From a bacterium (GTDB taxonomy: Bacteria; Zixibacteria; MSB-5A5; GN15; FEB-12), in assembly GCA_030629485.1 (NCBI GenBank), contig DAOVOW010000030.1, forward strand, positions 1 to 11,327: a stretch of DNA of 11,327 bases, given 5' to 3'. The notes beneath the pieces are model-generated. The model did not search any database, had not been told where the DNA came from, and saw only the letters and a program-made list of their open reading frames with translations. A program made the position numbers and the translations under genes. This document shows positions 6,449 through 11,327 of the stretch, piece by piece (within the stretch, counting starts at the first letter, position 1; the number at the start of each line of letters is the position of its first letter).

Positions 6449-7348
6449 CTACTCGAACGTTTCCAACCAACTTAACAGAAACGGTTGGTGTTCGTCAAGG
6501 TATCCAACCATGCCGACCATGCGGCCAGCGCGCAAACCAACTACGATTTGACCATAGAAACTATTGTCGACCACAAACGCCTTACCAACGTCGAAGGGCA
6601 GACCATCCGGTGCACTGCCCAGCGCACCCATTTCTTCAGCCAGACCAGACCACTCCAACAGTTTGGCGCCGCCCACATCTTCGCACAGGAAGAGGGTGAC
6701 ACGATTGGTGTCAAGCAGGTAGTCCTGACAGTAAACCCCGACAAGGAAACTCTGTCCGAGAAAGGCCTCAGCATAGTACCTGGCCGATCCCCTCACAACG
6801 TTGTCGGACGGAAAAAGATCAAAGGCCATCGGCAGTTGGGTCCCGCCCGGGAGTTGTTTGTTGACCTCATCAGCCAGGTTGATCAGCGCCAGACCGGTCT
6901 CGTCGGATGCATCGAATCCGATCACTCGTACCAGCAGGTCGCCCTTGACGAATTCGATTTTCGACGGCGAGACATAGCCCTCTACACCGTATTTGGCCAG
7001 ATCGGCTTCATCAGGTCGCAACATTGAGTACAGTCCGAAAGCGTTCACTGCTGAGTCGAAACGATAAAGATCCACGACCATCTCCGTTTCGCCTTTTTGG
7101 TAATCGGCCGTGGCTACCTCGATGAAACCATAGGTGTGGTACAGTTCGGCGCCGTCGTTAATGTATTCCCACAAATCCTGCCCAATGAAAGTACGCGGCG
7201 GGGAACTGCGCCCGACGCCAATCGCATCGTAACTCGCCGCCAAGTATCCGGCAGTATTCTGATTTGTGGCTGGTTGCTCACCGCCGCAAGCCAGGCCGAG
7301 CATGACTGTGATAGCCATGACCGCGAAAAGCTTGTGTCTATCGTTCAT
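6449..7348 (-). CDS. DUF6599-like lipoprotein
   Basis: A 299-residue protein with a probable lipoprotein signal: a basic start (MNDRHK), a hydrophobic core and MLGLAC with the modifiable cysteine at 21, followed by GG. The mature part carries LWEYINDGAELYHTYGF (59-75) and VDLYRFDSAVNAFGLYS (92-108), which I associate with the DUF6599 family of unknown function. The family call comes from pattern memory and is less certain than the lipoprotein call. The ATG at 7348 is preferred over an in-frame start near 7603 because GGGAG lies 7 bases upstream, the signal peptide begins there, and the longer form would overlap the polyferredoxin gene by over 250 bases. The chosen start overlaps the polyferredoxin stop by four bases (ATGA). 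It would be membrane-anchored outside the cytoplasm, possibly as a partner of the polyferredoxin. It ends the minus-strand operon. Confidence 0.75.
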   Translation of the reverse strand: MNDRHKLFAVMAITVMLGLACGGEQPATNQNTAGYLAASYDAIGVGRSSPPRTFIGQDLWEYINDGAELYHTYGFIEVATADYQKGETEMVVDLYRFDSAVNAFGLYSMLRPDEADLAKYGVEGYVSPSKIEFVKGDLLVRVIGFDASDETGLALINLADEVNKQLPGGTQLPMAFDLFPSDNVVRGSARYYAEAFLGQSFLVGVYCQDYLLDTNRVTLFLCEDVGGAKLLEWSGLAEEMGALGSAPDGLPFDVGKAFVVDNSFYGQIVVGLRAGRMVGMVGYLDEHQPFLLSWLETFE

Positions 7349-9036
7349 ACGGTATCTCCCTGGGAGGTTCTGACTGCCTTTTTTCTCTTGAGCAGTAACT
7401 GATTGTCCGGCGAGCGTGATTCGCCCACAGACGTGATATACACCGCCGGTCGGTCGACCACTGGACAGGCGAACTCGCATGCGCCGCAGCCGGTGCAAAT
7501 GTTGGGGTCGATATACGGACGTTGCACCCGAACTTCGTTGCCCTCTCGGTCGAGGACAACTTCTTCTTTGAGGTAGATGCTCTTTGGCGAGGTGGGACAC
7601 CATTCCTCACACACGATGCATGGGGTGGCCATCGCCCAGGGCAGACAGCGTCCCCGATCGAAGAAGGCAGTGCCGATACGGTTGGGCGGTGTTTCCTTGT
7701 CGCCGACCTTTTCGGTCATCGTCAACTCCAAAATGGCGCCTGTCGGACAAACCTGACCGCACAGAGTGCACGACGGTTCGCAATACCCGATGCGTGCAAT
7801 CAGGATCGGTGTCCAGATCCCCTCCAACCCGGATTCCAACATTGTCGGGTGCAGGGCGTTGTTGGGACAAACGCGCATACACTGCCCGCAGCGAATACAG
7901 CGAGCCAGGAAATCGTCCTCGGCGACCGAGCCGGGTGGACGGATCAGACGCTCGTTGGCATTGACCTCGAAACTGTCGCCGGAACGAAGCAGAGGAAAGA
8001 GCGCGGCGCCGCCGGCCAGTGATGCTACCACTTTTCGCTTCGACATATCCACTTTCTGAACGGGCGGAGGGTTCGTCGTGGTGCCTTCCAGGGTCGGGAA
8101 AAACTTGAACTTCAAAGAACCTTGCGGGCAAATTGCCTGACAGTTCAGACAAAGGTGACACTCCGGCTGTCGCCATCGAGCGCCTATATCCGGATTGTCC
8201 GCGCCTTGGCAGCTCAGCAGACAAAGGTTGCAGTGGTCGCAACTCTTCTCGTCCTTCTGAAGTCCGAAGATGGCATAGCGTGAAAAGATGCCCAGCATGG
8301 CGCCCAATGGACACAGACCGCGACACCAAAAGCGCGTGAAGACACGGTTGAGAACAAGGATCGAGCCGAACAACAAAGCGATAGTCAGGATACCGTGAAA
8401 ATGAACGCGGCGAAAGTTCAGCAGCGTCGGTGCGACAAAGTCATAAACAGACTGGGCGGCGCTGGACACGGGCTGAATCCCGAACGATTTTACCCAACCC
8501 AGAGCGCCGTCGGCAGCGGCGTGCGTTGCGGGCAGCACCACCGTGCCGATCGAACGCGTCAGCAAAGGAAGTGGGTCCAGCAGTCCGGTCTGAAGGGTGC
8601 CAAAGAGAGCAGCGGCGATCACGAATAGAAAAATATAGTACTTGATGCGTTGATACTTCTTGTAACGATTCGATTCAATTTTGCCCTTACCTCTGAAACT
8701 CAGACGTTCCGACTTGATTTCGGATATCCAGTGATTCAACGAACCCAGCGGACAAACCCATCCACAGAAGAACCGTCCGATAAAAATCGTGGGGATCAGG
8801 ATGACCAGCGACCACAAGAGACCCTTGAAAAGAGTACCGTTGGCCAGAAGGGTCGCCAGGGCCACCAGGGGGTCGAACTGAAGCGCTATCGACACCGGAT
8901 AAGGTAGCGTAATCTCTGAAACCGTGGTCGGGTCGATGTCGATATCGAAGTTGGTTTTCAGAATCAGCCAGCAGAAAACGACAAAGAACAAGACTTGCGA
9001 AAATCGACGAAGGTTGCGGACGGTCTGAATCGTCAT
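7345..9036 (-). CDS. Membrane polyferredoxin resembling a NapH-NapG fusion
   Basis: A 563-residue electron-transfer protein. The first part (1-310) resembles NapH, with membrane segments near 13-27, 72-88, 133-150 and 213-230. It carries the paired motifs CGWVCPLG (C91, C95) and CRGLCPLG (C238, C242). Two 4Fe-4S motifs follow (C266/269/272/276 and C293/296/299/303). The second part resembles NapG. It opens with MSKRKVVASLAGGAALF (331-347), like a weakened twin-arginine signal, and has four more motifs: C380/383/386/390, C419/423/426/430, C464/473/476/480 and C514/517/520/524. The likely role is moving electrons between the quinone pool or cytoplasm and the cell exterior. No nitrate reductase genes are nearby, so a role in nitrate respiration is not supported. 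The start overlaps the DUF362 stop by one base and the end overlaps the lipoprotein start by four. Confidence 0.85.
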   Translation of the reverse strand: MTIQTVRNLRRFSQVLFFVVFCWLILKTNFDIDIDPTTVSEITLPYPVSIALQFDPLVALATLLANGTLFKGLLWSLVILIPTIFIGRFFCGWVCPLGSLNHWISEIKSERLSFRGKGKIESNRYKKYQRIKYYIFLFVIAAALFGTLQTGLLDPLPLLTRSIGTVVLPATHAAADGALGWVKSFGIQPVSSAAQSVYDFVAPTLLNFRRVHFHGILTIALLFGSILVLNRVFTRFWCRGLCPLGAMLGIFSRYAIFGLQKDEKSCDHCNLCLLSCQGADNPDIGARWRQPECHLCLNCQAICPQGSLKFKFFPTLEGTTTNPPPVQKVDMSKRKVVASLAGGAALFPLLRSGDSFEVNANERLIRPPGSVAEDDFLARCIRCGQCMRVCPNNALHPTMLESGLEGIWTPILIARIGYCEPSCTLCGQVCPTGAILELTMTEKVGDKETPPNRIGTAFFDRGRCLPWAMATPCIVCEEWCPTSPKSIYLKEEVVLDREGNEVRVQRPYIDPNICTGCGACEFACPVVDRPAVYITSVGESRSPDNQLLLKRKKAVRTSQGDTV

Positions 9037-9989
9037 CAGATGTTCTCTTTGTAGCCCACCGAACGGTAATCGATCGTGCCCAAACCTGCCTTCTCGGCCA
9101 GCACTATATGTCCGACCCTGGTGGCATCAAGTCCCAGGAACTCCGCCGCTCGGGCATCGGCAGCCACCTGATCGGTGGCGCACATCACCGTGTGTTCGAT
9201 GTTGACATCGTCCAGCGAACCGCCCTGCGGACCGCCGCGCATGAGCACGCGAGTGGCGTCGACCACTGTTAATGTTGGGCGACTAAATGATGCCAGATCA
9301 ACGATTGACTGATTGATCTCCTGGTGTAACTGATTGCGGCGACCGCCGAGGATACCGTAGAGATTCTTCATGCTGATAGTACACGACGAGAGCGAGTGAT
9401 GTTTGACGATCGGCATGTTTATCAGACGGTCGGTCTCGACAAAGTGTTTTAGCACCGGCCAGGTGGTCAGCAGTTCTCCGCCGAGATCCATCATGATGTA
9501 ATCATCCTGCACCGGCAGGATCACCTCGGCGCCGGCTTTCTCTGCGGCCTCCCAGATCCCGGAACGCAGGAAGCATCGTCGTGCTTCACTGCAGGTGACA
9601 TCGGTCACAATCACTTTGGATGCGCCGGCCTCGAGACAGAGTCGCACCATCTCACCGACCAGTAGCGGGGAAGTGGTGGCCGCCTGAGCGGCGGTGCGAT
9701 CCCAACCGACGTTCGGCTTGATCGTCACCCGCTCACCCGGTTGGACAAACCGCCTGATGGAGCCGATGGCGTCGAGAGCATCGTGCAGGGCGGCAGCATG
9801 GTTCTCATCTCTGGTCAGAGTGAGTTGCGGAAGACGGTTGTCGGGGGCAACCTCGAAATCGTGTTTGCTGACCATGGGGGGTTCGTAGTTGAACCATTGA
9901 CGATTGTTGAAAAACCATCCGGTGCCACCGCACACGGCGGCCAGAGCCGTTGCCTTCGTCGTTCGCTTCAGGAATTCGCGTCTTTTCAC
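9036..9989 (-). CDS. Tat-exported DUF362 family protein
   Basis: A 317-residue DUF362 protein with a clear twin-arginine signal, MKRREFLKRTTKATALAAVCGG, seen here as KRREFLK (2-8) and an alanine-rich core. The family landmarks are IKPNVGWDR (90-98), INMPIVKHHS (190-199) followed by ISMKNLYG (205-212), VVDAT (242-246) and TDQVAADA (272-279). Tat export usually implies folding or cofactor loading before transport; no CxxCxxC motif is seen, so any cofactor is not obvious. The start is GTG at 9989, with AAGGGA about 8 bases upstream. It follows the nuclease gene after 45 bases and overlaps the polyferredoxin start by one base. It probably works with the polyferredoxin outside the cytoplasm. It is distantly related to the DUF362 protein at 2019-2939. 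Confidence 0.85.
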   Translation of the reverse strand: MKRREFLKRTTKATALAAVCGGTGWFFNNRQWFNYEPPMVSKHDFEVAPDNRLPQLTLTRDENHAAALHDALDAIGSIRRFVQPGERVTIKPNVGWDRTAAQAATTSPLLVGEMVRLCLEAGASKVIVTDVTCSEARRCFLRSGIWEAAEKAGAEVILPVQDDYIMMDLGGELLTTWPVLKHFVETDRLINMPIVKHHSLSSCTISMKNLYGILGGRRNQLHQEINQSIVDLASFSRPTLTVVDATRVLMRGGPQGGSLDDVNIEHTVMCATDQVAADARAAEFLGLDATRVGHIVLAEKAGLGTIDYRSVGYKENI

Positions 9990-10034
9990 GTTGTCAGTCC
10001 CTTGTTGGGCGCTGATGCGCTACCCACGCAGGTG

Positions 10035-11276
10035 TTACTCGTTGTCGTCAGGCCCTGTCTTCTTGAACGGCTTGGCGGTTACCCGCGATTCCTCATCCTC
10101 GTGGACAAACGGTTTTAGTTTTTCAAGCTGTTCGGCAGACAGTCGCTCTTTCCGATAAAGGTCCTTCATGAGGGCGCGACCATTCAGTTCGAAGAACTCC
10201 TCGAGTCCCAACTCACGCGCGACAGCAGAGAGTTCTGCGAAGCCGACGGCGTCACGCGTCCTGGTAATGAACTTCTCCACCGTGCCGAGTTTCACCGTCA
10301 CAGCGCCGGTTGCACCGACCAGTTTGCTTGGTCCACCGTCCCGGACTATCTGTCGCAACTCCTCCTTGAGGGCTTCCAGTTCAGCTTTGGCGGCGTTGCT
10401 TTGATCATAGACGCTGAGGTAACGGTCGGCCAATTGTTCGAGACGAACCGCCTCGCTGACGTCATCCTCAGTTTCGTCCGTATATTTCTCGGACAGCATC
10501 TTCTCATGGCGCTTGGCCGGACAATATTCCTGGTAATCGCAGAAGCGACAGAAACCGCCTTCCTGAGCCGGAAAATTGTCCAGACGTTTGGCCTGATGCG
10601 TCTCGATGATGGTGTTCCTCAGTTCTTCGGTCAGCAGTTCGAGTTGGTCCGGACTCAGACGGCAATGTACTATTTCGTCCGGACGGAGGAAATGCTGGGC
10701 CAGTTCAATTGTCTCGTACTGAGGCCAGGTTGCGCGCACAGCCAGTTCGTAAATACCCATCTGCCAGCGGAAGGCGTCGTCTTGCGGGCGCGCCACGGTC
10801 ATTCCGGTTTTGTAATCGCATATCTCGACCACGTCATCATCGCGCCGCCATAGTTTATCGATGTAACCGCGAATCTTGAACGGCGAGTTGGGCAGCTCAA
10901 AACTCAGGTATAACTCGGTCCCGAGCATGGTACCCTGATTGAACGGACGATGCTTGTCGTAATGGCGAACAAGCATCTTCTCGCCGATGCGAATGTAGTC
11001 ATCAACCGTGTAGTAATCGCTGGTAACCTGGAGGGTCGTCAGGTCAAGCTTCTCCCATTCGCGGTGATACTCGGCGACCGCGTCGTCCTCAGGCATCAGG
11101 ATATCGTCAGCTCCGAGGCGGTAGAGTTTTCGCAGCACCCGGTGCACGACTGTACCGAGATAAGTATCCGGGGTGACCACTCTGGGTACTTTGATCTTGT
11201 CAACATAGCGGAACTCAAACTGCCGAGGGCATTGACGAAAACAGTTCAAGCTTGAGTAACTAAAAGTGGTCAACAT
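10035..11276 (-). CDS. PD-(D/E)XK iron-sulfur nuclease, RecB/AddB-like
   Basis: A 413-residue nuclease of the PD-(D/E)XK superfamily. The N-terminus SYSSLNCFRQCPRQFEFRY (6-24) is typical of RecB-family exonucleases. Active-site candidates are H45 (TVVHRVL), D140 (RGYIDKL), D154 and K156 (CDYKTG) and Q172 (WQMGIYEL). Cysteines FCRFCDYQEYC (C243, C246, C252), with C12 or C16, match the iron-sulfur staple of AddB and Cas4 proteins. Beyond about 260 there is a coiled-coil-like helix (about 275-318) and a C-terminal domain that I do not recognise. The role is probably DNA end processing or repair. No helicase, cas1 or cas2 lies nearby, so Cas4 or a complete AddAB is not supported. No ribosome site precedes the ATG. 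It is unclear whether it belongs functionally with the downstream redox genes. Confidence 0.8.
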   Translation of the reverse strand: MLTTFSYSSLNCFRQCPRQFEFRYVDKIKVPRVVTPDTYLGTVVHRVLRKLYRLGADDILMPEDDAVAEYHREWEKLDLTTLQVTSDYYTVDDYIRIGEKMLVRHYDKHRPFNQGTMLGTELYLSFELPNSPFKIRGYIDKLWRRDDDVVEICDYKTGMTVARPQDDAFRWQMGIYELAVRATWPQYETIELAQHFLRPDEIVHCRLSPDQLELLTEELRNTIIETHQAKRLDNFPAQEGGFCRFCDYQEYCPAKRHEKMLSEKYTDETEDDVSEAVRLEQLADRYLSVYDQSNAAKAELEALKEELRQIVRDGGPSKLVGATGAVTVKLGTVEKFITRTRDAVGFAELSAVARELGLEEFFELNGRALMKDLYRKERLSAEQLEKLKPFVHEDEESRVTAKPFKKTGPDDNE

Positions 11277-11282
11277 AGTCCC

Positions 11283-11311
11283 AAGATAGTTTGACGGCAG
11301 CGCGGACGCAA
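11283..11311 (-). promoter_or_regulatory. Possible leaderless promoter of the nuclease gene
   Basis: On the minus strand TTGCGT (11311-11306), a 17-base gap and TATCTT (11288-11283) resemble a sigma70 promoter. The -10 box ends 6 bases before the ATG at 11276, so transcription would start at or next to the start codon. The -35 box matches at only three of six positions, so this is weaker than the promoter at 1984. Confidence 0.4.
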
Positions 11312-11327
11312 TGGCATTCGACGCGGC

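Noticed and set aside
6485..7027. 180-codon open frame on the plus strand
   Set aside because: It lies wholly antisense to the lipoprotein gene, has no recognisable domain and reads as a shadow frame.
7349..7603. N-terminal extension of the lipoprotein gene to 7603
   Set aside because: It runs in an alternative frame through the ferredoxin coding region. The internal ATG at 7348 has a ribosome site and begins a lipoprotein signal.
7607..8329. 240-codon open frame on the minus strand
   Set aside because: It is another frame of the polyferredoxin gene, with arginine- and serine-rich low-information sequence.
7345..9036. Part of a periplasmic nitrate reductase operon
   Set aside because: NapH- and NapG-like parts are present, but napA, napB, napC and napD are absent from the window.
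10035..11276. Cas4 of a CRISPR system
   Set aside because: The iron-sulfur nuclease pattern is shared, but the protein is about twice the usual Cas4 length and there is no cas1, cas2 or repeat array in the window.

Overview
This is a compact stretch of a bacterial chromosome. No cultured lineage can be named from the sequence alone. Short coding overlaps, a Tat-dependent redox repertoire, a probable lipoprotein and genes such as DUF1670, DUF362 and an AmrS-type radical SAM enzyme suggest an uncultured anaerobic or facultative Gram-negative-type bacterium. A Zixibacteria-like member of the FCB group is my best guess, but it is an inference. There is no rRNA, tRNA, CRISPR array or recognisable insertion sequence.

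Layout. (1) Positions 1-1777: an AT-richer flank and two overlapping plus-strand genes that are diverged copies of one family (DUF1670, helix-turn-helix DNA-binding-like proteins). (2) 1778-2018: a spacer with a row of three adjoining hairpins and a clear sigma70-type promoter whose -10 box lies just 7 bases before the next start codon. (3) 2019-6226: a tightly coupled plus-strand operon of a DUF362 protein, an AmrS-like radical SAM enzyme with a twin-arginine N-terminus, and a large membrane protein with a spermidine-synthase-like domain between two membrane bundles. (4) 6227-6448: a convergent spacer with three strong hairpins, the first with a T-rich tail suited to terminating the plus-strand operon. 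(5) 11276-6449 on the minus strand: a second operon, read as PD-(D/E)XK iron-sulfur nuclease, Tat-exported DUF362 protein, membrane polyferredoxin resembling a NapH-NapG fusion, and a DUF6599-like lipoprotein. The last three genes overlap by 1 and 4 bases. The nuclease lies 45 bases upstream and may only be co-transcribed by chance.

How the genes may work together. The two convergent operons mirror each other: each has one DUF362 protein, at least one iron-sulfur protein and one envelope component. One DUF362 protein looks cytoplasmic and the other is exported. The polyferredoxin has six four-cysteine 4Fe-4S motifs plus the NapH-type membrane cysteines and could carry electrons across the membrane. 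I propose that these six genes form one envelope-associated redox or modification system. That is an inference from context; its substrate cannot be read from the sequence.
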